45,164 nt of DNA, taken from positions 1 to 45,164 of the forward strand of contig CAJFUN010000025.1 of assembly GCA_904420205.1 (NCBI GenBank). The letters run 5' to 3'. The first letter of the stretch is position 1, and every line of letters begins with the position of its first letter. The position numbers and the translations under genes are program-made. The notes below the pieces were generated by a model. It had not been told where the DNA came from. It was given only the letters and a program-made list of their open reading frames with translations, and searched no databases. The stretch is from Candidatus Parachristensenella avicola (lineage in GTDB: Bacteria > Bacillota > Clostridia > Christensenellales > UMGS416). This document shows, one piece after another, positions 1-7,805 of this stretch.

Positions 1-170
1 GCTTGCGCGACGCCTCTCCGCTTAAAACTTCATATTTCCCTACATTGGCGCCTTTTTGTGCTGTCCGCACATTTGGGAGCGGTTCAAAGCAGCACAAAAA
101 GCCATTGGTTCTTATAATCTGCTTTAAATCTTCGGAATGTTCTGGGATAATAGATTTGCGTTTTATTCAT
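1..170 (-). pseudogene. partial gene at left edge, frameshifted near its start
   Basis: On the minus strand an ATG at 170 follows an AAGGAG box (180-185) at normal spacing, but its frame stops after 28 codons. One frame over, the sequence from about 163 to the window edge is open for 54 codons and reads like real protein, with NGFLCCFEPLPNV and GKYEVLSGEA. Dropping one A from the AAAA run just after the start (about 161-164) joins the good start to the open frame. This is therefore a gene with a +1 homopolymer change, either a true frameshift or a sequencing error, whose 3' part lies outside the window. I do not recognise the family. It has its own promoter upstream and is transcribed away from the corrinoid-protein gene. 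Confidence 0.45.
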
Positions 171-207
171 ATAAGCCTGCTCCTTGAACTTTGTAAAATA
201 TAAAACC

Positions 208-228
208 GCTCATTGTAAAATAATGAGC
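208..228 (-). other. hairpin in leader of the left-edge gene
   Basis: A 7-bp inverted repeat (GCTCATT / AATGAGC) with a 7-nt loop lies between the promoter at 266-293 and the ATG at 170. It has no U-tract, so it is not a terminator. It could be a protein operator or an RNA structure. Confidence 0.3.
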
Positions 229-265
229 AACCGTGTAAAACCGTTTCAACTTAGTGTATGTTTTT

Positions 266-293
266 ATTATACAAGAAAATCCACATATGTCAC
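266..293 (-). promoter_or_regulatory. sigma-A type promoter of the left-edge gene
   Basis: On the minus strand GTGACA (293-288) is followed after 16 bp by a perfect TATAAT (271-266). This places the start of transcription at about 259, roughly 90 nt before the ATG at 170. Confidence 0.5.
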
Positions 294-389
294 GGCCAAA
301 TAGAGGTAAATATCAAAAAAGTAAAATTAATACATATGAGCGGCAATATTTTTGTAAGTCGCCGCCAAAGGCTACACAAGTACAAAAGC

Positions 390-430
390 AAAAAGTCTTA
401 CTCGGACTATCATGTCCTTAAGTAAGACTT
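390..430 (-). terminator. terminator after the corrinoid-protein gene
   Basis: A 10-bp stem (393-402 with 421-430) carries an inner GGAC/GTCC helix. On the minus strand it is followed by a run of T. It starts 19 nt past the stop codon at 449. Confidence 0.8.
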
Positions 431-448
431 AGTTTGGAAACCCGCTAA

Positions 449-1096
449 TTATTTGCCCTCCAGCTCAGCGATCAGGCGCTTGGCCAGCTCCGCAGCCGAA
501 GCCGCGTCGGAGGAATATCCATCGGCGCCAATCTCATCGCAGAAGCTTTGGGTAACGGGAGCACCGCCCACCATAATCTTGACCTTATCTCGCAGCCCGT
601 TGGCCACCAAGGCGTCCACTGTCTCTTTCATCATCGGCATGGTGGTCGTCAGCAGCGCAGACATAGCGACAATCTGCGCGCCCTTATTCACCACGGCGTC
701 CACATACTGCTCAGGACTGACGTCAACGCCCAGATCAACGACCGTAAATCCGTTGCCCTCCAGCATCATGGCGACTAAGTTCTTACCGATGTCATGCAGG
801 TCGCCTTGAACCGTGCCAACTGCTACCACGCCGGCGCTCTTTACATCCTTCTTCGCAAGAATAGGCTTTAAGATATCCAGCGCGCCATACATAGCTCGGG
901 CAGCTACCAGCACTTCCGGCACATAAATCTCATTGTTCTTAAACAGAACGCCCACTTCATTCATGCCTACGATCAGGCCCTGGTTCAAAATGTCCTCCGC
1001 GTCCATCCCCTCGTTCAGCGCGTCGGTCACCAGCTGCTTAACCACCTTTGCACGGCCGGCCAGTATGCCGTCGGCAATTTCGCGATAGGTTGCCAT
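449..1096 (-). CDS. corrinoid (cobalamin-binding) protein of a methyltransferase system
   Basis: A 215-residue protein of the MtbC/MttC/MtmC class, which carries a methyl group on a B12 cofactor between a substrate-specific methyltransferase and a second methyltransferase. Residues 1-85 are the helical cap domain. The Rossmann B12 domain follows, with the D-x-H-x-x-G motif at 99-104 (His101 is the expected lower axial cobalt ligand), a serine/threonine-rich SALLTTT segment and a VGGAPV loop. The start has GGGAGG upstream, and the length is normal for the family. The regulator upstream is of the PocR-AraC type, often linked to B12-dependent catabolism. No methyltransferase partner gene lies within the window, so the substrate cannot be named. 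Confidence 0.9.
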   Translation of the reverse strand: MATYREIADGILAGRAKVVKQLVTDALNEGMDAEDILNQGLIVGMNEVGVLFKNNEIYVPEVLVAARAMYGALDILKPILAKKDVKSAGVVAVGTVQGDLHDIGKNLVAMMLEGNGFTVVDLGVDVSPEQYVDAVVNKGAQIVAMSALLTTTMPMMKETVDALVANGLRDKVKIMVGGAPVTQSFCDEIGADGYSSDAASAAELAKRLIAELEGK

Positions 1097-1127
1097 GTCG
1101 ATTATCCTCCCTTATGAATCTAGCGAT

Positions 1128-1136
1128 ATTATAGCA
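1128..1136 (-). promoter_or_regulatory. extended -10 promoter of the corrinoid-protein gene
   Basis: The minus strand reads TGCTATAAT, an extended -10 element, about 30 nt before the ATG at 1096. No good -35 is seen 17 bp upstream, which suits a promoter that needs an activator such as the AraC-type protein encoded just upstream. Confidence 0.5.
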
Positions 1137-1202
1137 TGACTACCTCGCCGAAAATAGCCCGTAACCTGTTAAGAAAGGTAATATCTTGCGGTTTTCATCC
1201 TT

Positions 1203-2522
1203 TTATATGGGAGAATCTTGCTTCGCTCTGCCCCCGTCGCGGTACTCCTTCGGCGATATATGCAGATGCTTGCGGAATACCTTGGCAAAATAGCCAGGTT
1301 CGTCATAGCCCACCTGGCTCGCGATCGCTCGGATAGAAAGGCCTGTCGTGCGTAGCAAATGCCGCGCCTGTTCAATCCGCACGCGGGTCAGATATTCTAC
1401 AAAGGTCAGGCCCAGCTCCTCCTTAAACAGATGGCTGATATAATAAGGGCTTAGATAGACATGCCCCGCTACCGCATCGAGCGTCAGGTTTTCCCCATAA
1501 TGATCGCGGATATAGGCCATTACTAAAGTCATGGTGCGCGCATTCCGTATGTTGTGTACATCATAAAGCGTATCCATCATTGCATCCAGCACGTTGACCA
1601 CGCCCCGGCACAGCTCCTCAAAGTCCTTCAACCCATGGATCTGCGTCACCACCTGGTTGTTCAACGTCAACATTTTATCCAAGCTGGCGCCGCTTTCCAC
1701 CGCCGCCCTCGACACAACCACGACAAGCTCCACTACGCGCGCTTTGAGCAGTTCCATGTCGCCGGCATTATTGAAAAAAATATCGCCCAGTAGATCATTA
1801 AGGATTGCCTTTGCCCCCGTACGGTCCCCCATACGCACCTTACCCACCAATTCATATTCTTTCTGCAGCGGGTAAAACAGCGTATCGCCTTCTGGCTCCA
1901 GCGCCTTCAGACGATCCTCATTTTGCTTGCGGTCAAAAATTCGCTGGGCAATCTGCGATTGCTGTGTCGTCAATTCTTTGCGGGATTTCAGCGTTATTAG
2001 TCCCTCCGCCGCAATATGGGATACTGTCATAAAAAGTAGGTCGGCAATGGCGTTCACCTTTTTGGAATCATACACTGCGACCTTTTGGCTAGCAACCAGC
2101 AGCGCCTCCCGGCTAACCGGAATATCTTCTGTCAGGCTCATAATCTCCCGAAGCGCTACCTCATCCCAATCCCACATCATAACCGGACCGCAGCTCACTA
2201 AACCCAGGTATACGTCTCGATACATGATCGGCGCGACGATTTCAATAAAGCCGGCCGGACACCGGGCGATGTAGCACTCGCCCAGCTGAGCCGCTTGCTC
2301 CCCAGCCTGCCGGCGGAAACGCCGGCAGCGCTCGATTCCTTGGGCGCAGCTCTGCATGAGGCTACAATATAAACATGGCGGCGATTGCAGACCCGGAAGG
2401 GAGACCTCCTCGCCCTGCGCGTCCAGCACAGTTAGCGGGAGATTCACCATGCACAAAAAAGAGGCTAAATGCAGGCCCATCGCCTCGAGATTGATGATTT
2501 TTCCAAGGTCAGCTGCTTCCAT
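1203..2522 (-). CDS. PocR-domain AraC-family transcriptional regulator
   Basis: A 439-residue regulator. The N-terminal part (about 1-170) matches the PocR sensory domain, with a cysteine cluster at residues 50, 53, 59, 66, 83 and 88. The middle (about 190-320) is helical and of unclear role. The C-terminal 105 residues form a double helix-turn-helix AraC DNA-binding domain, including the typical GYDEPGYFAKVFRKH segment. PocR domains are named after the regulator of propanediol and cobalamin genes and are thought to sense small metabolites. The gene lies 106 bp upstream of the corrinoid-protein gene on the same strand and is its likely activator. The ribosome binding site is weak (AAAGGA, about 14 nt from the ATG), so the start is less certain than the family. 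Confidence 0.85.
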   Translation of the reverse strand: MEAADLGKIINLEAMGLHLASFLCMVNLPLTVLDAQGEEVSLPGLQSPPCLYCSLMQSCAQGIERCRRFRRQAGEQAAQLGECYIARCPAGFIEIVAPIMYRDVYLGLVSCGPVMMWDWDEVALREIMSLTEDIPVSREALLVASQKVAVYDSKKVNAIADLLFMTVSHIAAEGLITLKSRKELTTQQSQIAQRIFDRKQNEDRLKALEPEGDTLFYPLQKEYELVGKVRMGDRTGAKAILNDLLGDIFFNNAGDMELLKARVVELVVVVSRAAVESGASLDKMLTLNNQVVTQIHGLKDFEELCRGVVNVLDAMMDTLYDVHNIRNARTMTLVMAYIRDHYGENLTLDAVAGHVYLSPYYISHLFKEELGLTFVEYLTRVRIEQARHLLRTTGLSIRAIASQVGYDEPGYFAKVFRKHLHISPKEYRDGGRAKQDSPI

Positions 2523-2662
2523 TGACAGTACTCGATCCTTTCTTGTCCTTCGGGTTATTATAGTGGATTCGGCGGTTCAAAGCAAGGGAGCCGCCTTTTT
2601 CCCAAAAACTTAACATTTATTTTACAAGCCGTCCTGTCGAGCAGGCAGGATTTATATTGAAC

Positions 2663-2690
2663 TATGTCGAAATAAATTACGTCAAAATAA
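2663..2690 (+). repeat. tandem 13-bp near-repeat upstream of a small membrane-protein gene
   Basis: Two copies, TATGTCGAAATAA (2663-2675) and TACGTCAAAATAA (2678-2690), differ at two positions and are offset by 15 bp. They lie about 60-90 bp before the ATG at 2750. They may be a regulator binding site, but chance in AT-rich sequence is possible. Confidence 0.3.
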
Positions 2691-2749
2691 TATATATTTT
2701 ATGCATCCCATATACGCAATGCTGCATTCATAAAGATAGGAGGATCATT

Positions 2750-3091
2750 ATGATGGGAAATTCAGGCGATAGCAAGGCTTTCAACGTACTGAGCTATATT
2801 GGACCGCTTTTTATCATTGGACTTCTGGCGAAACCCGGCGATTCAGATACGCGGTTTCACGCCAACCAGGGGCTAGTGCTGTTTCTGGCGGAAATCGCCT
2901 GTTCAATCGTGCTGGCGCTTTTAGGGCTGGTGCTTGGTTTTATACCGGTGCTTGGCGCAATTCTCACCTGGATCGTTTCCCTGGCGGTTGCTGTGATCGT
3001 GTTGCTTTTCATTTTGTATGGCATCCGCAACGCCTTATCCGGTAACCGAAAGGAGCTGCCCTATATCGGTCATTTGGAGTTTATCCACTAA
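2750..3091 (+). CDS. small membrane protein, DUF4870/Tic20-like
   Basis: A 113-residue protein with about three hydrophobic segments, an amphipathic N-terminus (GDSKAFNVLSYIGPLF) and the segment DTRFHANQG followed by a long apolar stretch. This layout is typical of the DUF4870 (Tic20-like) family of small membrane proteins, whose bacterial role is unknown. I chose the ATG at 2750 because AGGAGG (2738-2743) sits 6 nt before it; an in-frame upstream ATG at 2657 would add 31 AT-rich codons without a ribosome binding site. The gene stands alone, converges on rel and shares a terminator with it. Confidence 0.75.
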   Translation: MMGNSGDSKAFNVLSYIGPLFIIGLLAKPGDSDTRFHANQGLVLFLAEIACSIVLALLGLVLGFIPVLGAILTWIVSLAVAVIVLLFILYGIRNALSGNRKELPYIGHLEFIH

Positions 3092-3106
3092 TATAGCATA
3101 CAGAAA

Positions 3107-3136
3107 TCCCCCGCTTTTAACGGCGGGGGATTTTTT
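3107..3136 (+). terminator. terminator between the small membrane-protein gene and rel
   Basis: Perfect 8-bp stem TCCCCCGC / GCGGGGGA (3107-3114 with 3123-3130), then six T on the plus strand. The rel stop codon overlaps its T-run, so the hairpin may also slow polymerase coming from rel. Confidence 0.85.
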
Positions 3137-5315
3137 ATGCGTTTACGCGATACACCCGTATCATATCCGGCATCTTTTTAAACTGCTTCATAAGGCTGTC
3201 CAGCTGCGCCTTATTATGGATTTCTACTGTCAGTGTGATGGAAGCTACATTATTCTTATCCACCCGCGCGTTAATCGCCAGCATATGGATGTTCATATTG
3301 GAAATTACGCTGGATACTTCGACCAGCATACCCGGCTTATCATGCATATCCAAATGCAGCTCCGCCTGGTAAGCGCTTTCCGCATCCTGGGCCCATTCTA
3401 CCTCAATAAACCGCGCCGGATCAATACCAATATCCTGCAGATTTGCACAATCGGCCCGATGTATGGAAACACCTCGTCCCCGGGTAATAAAACCCACGAT
3501 GGGATCCGGCGGTACCGGAGAACAGCACCGCGACATACGCACCAGCATATTTCCTTCGCCTTTTACGATGATACCCTGGCTGGTGTTAGGCTTCTTTGTC
3601 GCCTGGCTCTGCTGGGGATGCGTGCTTTCATGCAGTACCTTTTCCGCAGCCTCCTCCTGCTCCTTGGTTCGGTTTTCGCTGCGATATTCCTCCAGAAGCC
3701 GGAACAGCACCTGATTCGTTGTGACGCCGCCATAGCCCACCGCTGCATATAGATCATCCATGCTTCCAAGGCCATGTCGGTTCAGGATCGGCTCCACCCA
3801 TTCCGACCGCATGAGCTGACTAAGGGGAACAGCGAGCTTTTTCGCCGCTGCATCCAGCATAGCTTTGCCCTTTTCAACATTTTCATCACGCCGCTCTTTT
3901 TTCAGCCACGCGCGAATCTTGCTTCTCGCCTGCGGAGTTTTTGCGATATTAATCCAATCCCGGCTGGGGCCGCGCGCGTTATTCGCCGTGATAATCTCTA
4001 CTATATCGCCGGTTTTCAGTGGCGTATCCAGCTGGACAATGCGGCCATTCACCTTAGCGCCCACGCATTTATTGCCAATTGCGCTGTGAATGCGGTAGGC
4101 AAAATCGATGGGATTGGCTCCCTGCGGTAGTTCGACCACTTTGCCCTTAGGGGTAAAAACAAAAACTTGGTCGGAAAAAAGATCCACTTTGAGGGTATTC
4201 ATGAACTCCAGCGAATCGCTGGTCTCATTTTGCCATTCCAGCACCTGCCGAAGCCATTGGAGCTTCGCATCCATGTCGTTGGAATCGGAACGCTGCTCTT
4301 TGTACTTCCAGTGGGCGGCGATCCCAAACTCCGCTGTACGGTGCATCTCCCAGGTACGAATCTGGACCTCAAAGGGTACGCCCTGCCCGCCAATCAGCGT
4401 CGTATGGAGCGACTGATAAAGATTGGGCTTGGGCATGGCGATGTAGTCCTTAAAGCGGCCCGGAATCGGCTTCCAGATGGTATGGACGATCCCCAACACT
4501 GCATAGCAATCGTTGACGGTATCAACGATGATGCGGATCGCCGTTAAGTCGTAGATCTGGTCAAAGGTCTTGTTCTGCTGTTTCATCTTTTTGTAGATGG
4601 AATAAAAATGCTTTGGCCGGCCTTCAATGCTGGCTTTAATCTGCGCCTCCTCTAGCTTAGTCCGGATCGTAGCAATAATATCTTCGATAACCGCTTCCCG
4701 CTCGTTGCGGTGCATGGCCACCTGTTCCTTAAGCATATGATAGCCCTCAGGATCCAGGTAGTACAGCGATAGGTCTTCCAACTCCCACTTCACGTTGAAA
4801 ATGCCTAGCCGATGCGCCAAGGGCGCATAAATATCCAGCGTCTCATGGGCGATACGGATCTGCTTTTCTTTGGAGCAATAGCCCAGGGTTCGCATGTTAT
4901 GCAGCCGATCAGCCAGGCGGATAAGCACCACGCGGATATCCTTCGCCATGGCCAGCAGCATTTTCCGCAGGCTTTCCGCCTGCTGCTCCTCCTTCGAGAA
5001 AAACTCCATCCGGGAAAGCTTGGTCACGCCATCCACCAACTGGGCAACCTCGTCGCCAAAGTTCTCGCGTAGCGACTCGACTGAATTTTCCGTATCTTCG
5101 GCCACGTCATGCAACAGGCCCGCCGCCACCGTCGGAGCGTCCATATCCATCCCAAGCAAGATCTTGGCTACCTCCACAGGGTGCACGATATAAGGCTCGC
5201 CAGATTCACGGTTCTGACCGCGATGGGCCTTTTCCGCGAAATTGTAAGCTTTCTCGATCAATGCCGTATCCAGTTTCTCATAGTCCCGGTGAACCATATC
5301 CAAGAACTCGCTCAA
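3135..5315 (-). CDS. rel: bifunctional (p)ppGpp synthetase/hydrolase Rel
   Basis: A 726-residue protein with the full long-RSH layout. The HD hydrolase domain comes first (HRGQ at about 31-34 and LLHDVAED at about 67-74), then the synthetase domain (GRPKHFYSIYKKM, the RFKDYIAMPKPN loop and FEVQIRT), the TGS domain, a zinc-finger-like part with CCSPVP, and a C-terminal ACT domain. It makes and destroys the alarmone (p)ppGpp in response to uncharged tRNA on ribosomes. Both active sites look intact, so it should be bifunctional. The start appears to be TTG with GGGAGG upstream. It lies 40 bp downstream of recJ and is probably cotranscribed with it, an order common in Firmicutes. Confidence 0.95.
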   Translation of the reverse strand: MSEFLDMVHRDYEKLDTALIEKAYNFAEKAHRGQNRESGEPYIVHPVEVAKILLGMDMDAPTVAAGLLHDVAEDTENSVESLRENFGDEVAQLVDGVTKLSRMEFFSKEEQQAESLRKMLLAMAKDIRVVLIRLADRLHNMRTLGYCSKEKQIRIAHETLDIYAPLAHRLGIFNVKWELEDLSLYYLDPEGYHMLKEQVAMHRNEREAVIEDIIATIRTKLEEAQIKASIEGRPKHFYSIYKKMKQQNKTFDQIYDLTAIRIIVDTVNDCYAVLGIVHTIWKPIPGRFKDYIAMPKPNLYQSLHTTLIGGQGVPFEVQIRTWEMHRTAEFGIAAHWKYKEQRSDSNDMDAKLQWLRQVLEWQNETSDSLEFMNTLKVDLFSDQVFVFTPKGKVVELPQGANPIDFAYRIHSAIGNKCVGAKVNGRIVQLDTPLKTGDIVEIITANNARGPSRDWINIAKTPQARSKIRAWLKKERRDENVEKGKAMLDAAAKKLAVPLSQLMRSEWVEPILNRHGLGSMDDLYAAVGYGGVTTNQVLFRLLEEYRSENRTKEQEEAAEKVLHESTHPQQSQATKKPNTSQGIIVKGEGNMLVRMSRCCSPVPPDPIVGFITRGRGVSIHRADCANLQDIGIDPARFIEVEWAQDAESAYQAELHLDMHDKPGMLVEVSSVISNMNIHMLAINARVDKNNVASITLTVEIHNKAQLDSLMKQFKKMPDMIRVYRVNA

Positions 5316-5355
5316 AAAGACACCTCCCGCTTAAACGTTGCCTATATCCTTCTCC

Positions 5356-7755
5356 CTATCGCCGGAAATACGCCGCGGCGCGTCCGTAAAGGACACTGTC
5401 AGACAGCTGAACTTTTTTTCCCGGAACCAGGACCAGATAAGGTGCGTCATCATAAAAACAAACCAGTCCCAACTCGGAAAAAACGCCTAACGCAATACGC
5501 GCGCAGCTTTGGCTTAGACCCATCGCGTCTGCCGCCAATGCCAGCGCGCCTTTGCGGCTATAAAACCGCCGGCCCTGAACCATCATTTTGCGCAAGCCCA
5601 CGAAGCAGCGCCGCAGCTCATCATCGCCAAATTGCGGCCAAAGGTTAGGGTATTCAAAAGAATTATCCTTCATTATACTACCGATTTGTTCACAATGCAA
5701 TCGTTTGGCCAGGATTTCCACCGCATGCCACGAAATCGGCTGATCCAACAGCAGCAGCCTGCGCCACCGTCCCGCCTCTGCTAATCGCTCATAATCCGGC
5801 GCTAACACCAGGGTATTCTGGCAGGCCATAGCGCCCTGGCAAGTTCCCGCCGATACATGCAGCAGATATGCATCTGTCAAAGCGCTGACGCCACTTGGCG
5901 TATGCGCCAATACAAGCGTACCAAAGGGATCCTCCGTTAACCAGGCCAATGCTTCCGCCTTTGCAGTGCAGGCGATTCCAGCGCCTCCCGGATCCCCCAG
6001 CATTAGCTGGGAAAGGGCGCGCTCTCCCCAGCATTGAAGGGGGATCGCGTCTGCCTGTGTTTGCAGCTTTACTTCCGCCCTTTGATAGCAATGGATCTGA
6101 CACTGTAAGCTGCGGCGTCCCTTCCATTCATTAAATCCGGGGCTAACCAGCAAGTCGTATTGGCCATCCCCAGCGTTATCCGGCGCGTCCATGCGGAAAG
6201 CTACAGCCTGACACAGGCCGCTGTCGTCCACGAGACTGGCCCGAAAATGAGCGCCGTCGGCGCCCATCGGGCGAATATCTTCCATCTGCGCCTGCACGCG
6301 GACGACAACCGATGGGTTGCCCATCCCATATGGCGCCAGCGTGGACAGCTGTTCTACAAAGCTTTCGTTCATATTCGATAGGGTCAGCGACAGATCATAG
6401 TTCTGCCGCGGCAGATAGCGCTTCCCATCGGTTTTTTCACGAAGCAGATCATTAAACCGCCGGCAGAAGCGCTCCAGGTTTTCGGATGCGACCGACATCC
6501 CTGCCGCCATCTCGTGACCGCCAAAACGGATGAGAAGATCTTTGCATCCTTCCAGGATCTGATAGAGGTGAACACCAGGGATGCTCCGAGCGGATCCCAC
6601 GTAATGATCCTCCTCACGGGTTAGCAGGATCGTGGGACGATGATACTGCTCCACCATGCGGCTGGCTACAATGCCCTGAACGCCGCTGTCCCAATGATCG
6701 CTCCATAACACGATCCCCCGATCCCGTGAAAGGTCGATCTGCGATTCAACCCATGCCATTGCCTGTTGGGCAATTTGCTCGCCTACGGCTTTACGGCGTG
6801 CGTTATCTTGATCCAGCTGCTGGGCGATCTCCTGTGCCAAAGCCTCGTCACCGGTTATCATGAGCTCCACGCTTTTGCTGGAAACGTCCATCCGCCCCCC
6901 TGCATTAATCCTGGGCCCTAACTGAAAAGCCAGCTGGCCGGCCGATATACGATCGGGCGCTAGGCCGGCGGCCTCGATGAGCGCACGCAAACCAGGCCGT
7001 GAGCCCTGGGAGATGGTCTTCAGCCCCTCGGACACGATTGCACGGTTCTCCTCCACTAGGGGCACCAGGTCTGCCACCGTGGCCAGCGCCATTAAATCCA
7101 GGCAGCGGAGCATCGCATTTCTGCCTCCTAATGCCTCCACCAGCCTGCCGGCCAATCCGGCTCCGCATAGCTCATGGAATCGGTATGTCTCGCCGGGCCG
7201 TTTCAAGTCCAGCACCGCTACCGCTTCCGGCAGCTGCGTCGGGCATTCATGATGATCCGTAATGATTACGTCCATGCCTAACGCTGCCGCCAACGCCGCC
7301 TCCGTGCGGCTGGCGATACCACAATCCACCGTAATCATAAGCCGGTAGTTCTGCGCGGCCAGACTACGTACGGCTTCTTCGTTTAGTCCATATCCTTCCC
7401 GATGGCGCTCGGGGATATAATAGCCAACCTGCCCTCCCTGGCTTCTGAGATATTCCACCAAGATGCTGGAGGCGCATACGCCGTCGGCATCGTAGTCACC
7501 GTATACTACGATTGCCTCATGACGATCCAACGCCTGACGGATCCGCTCAACCGCTTTCCCCATATCCAGAATCTTCATTGGATCATCCAGATCTTCCAGC
7601 GACGGATGCAAAAAATGTTCCGCCTCCTGCGGCGTGTGATAGCCGCGGCAAATCAAGATCTCGGCAAGAGAAGGATCAAGGCCAAGCGATAATGACAGCG
7701 CCCGTATTTCGTCTTCCCGGACTTCACGTTGGCTTCTAGGTTCATACCATATCAT
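5356..7755 (-). CDS. recJ: single-strand-DNA-specific 5'-3' exonuclease RecJ
   Basis: A 799-residue protein of the DHH phosphoesterase superfamily. The metal-binding motif GDYDADG is at 86-92, and the ITDHHE motif and a DHHA1 region with GGHEMAAGM follow, then an OB-like part. It degrades single-stranded DNA in recombination and mismatch or base-excision repair. It is about 230 residues longer than enterobacterial RecJ. The extra C-terminal part has no nuclease motif and matches the C-terminal extension usual in Firmicutes. The ATG has AGGAG 6 nt upstream. A strong terminator lies just before this ribosome binding site, so transcription must come from read-through or from a promoter inside secDF. 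Confidence 0.93.
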   Translation of the reverse strand: MIWYEPRSQREVREDEIRALSLSLGLDPSLAEILICRGYHTPQEAEHFLHPSLEDLDDPMKILDMGKAVERIRQALDRHEAIVVYGDYDADGVCASSILVEYLRSQGGQVGYYIPERHREGYGLNEEAVRSLAAQNYRLMITVDCGIASRTEAALAAALGMDVIITDHHECPTQLPEAVAVLDLKRPGETYRFHELCGAGLAGRLVEALGGRNAMLRCLDLMALATVADLVPLVEENRAIVSEGLKTISQGSRPGLRALIEAAGLAPDRISAGQLAFQLGPRINAGGRMDVSSKSVELMITGDEALAQEIAQQLDQDNARRKAVGEQIAQQAMAWVESQIDLSRDRGIVLWSDHWDSGVQGIVASRMVEQYHRPTILLTREEDHYVGSARSIPGVHLYQILEGCKDLLIRFGGHEMAAGMSVASENLERFCRRFNDLLREKTDGKRYLPRQNYDLSLTLSNMNESFVEQLSTLAPYGMGNPSVVVRVQAQMEDIRPMGADGAHFRASLVDDSGLCQAVAFRMDAPDNAGDGQYDLLVSPGFNEWKGRRSLQCQIHCYQRAEVKLQTQADAIPLQCWGERALSQLMLGDPGGAGIACTAKAEALAWLTEDPFGTLVLAHTPSGVSALTDAYLLHVSAGTCQGAMACQNTLVLAPDYERLAEAGRWRRLLLLDQPISWHAVEILAKRLHCEQIGSIMKDNSFEYPNLWPQFGDDELRRCFVGLRKMMVQGRRFYSRKGALALAADAMGLSQSCARIALGVFSELGLVCFYDDAPYLVLVPGKKVQLSDSVLYGRAAAYFRR

Positions 7756-7765
7756 ATAAAACTCC

Positions 7766-7798
7766 TAAAAAGAAGGAGCTTTCAAAGAAAGCTCCTTC
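7766..7798 (-). terminator. terminator between secDF and recJ
   Basis: A perfect 12-bp stem (7772-7783 with 7787-7798) with an AAA loop, followed on the minus strand by TTTTT. It begins 8 nt past the secDF stop codon and ends just before the recJ ribosome binding site. Confidence 0.9.
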
Positions 7799-7805
7799 CA
7801 TGATT

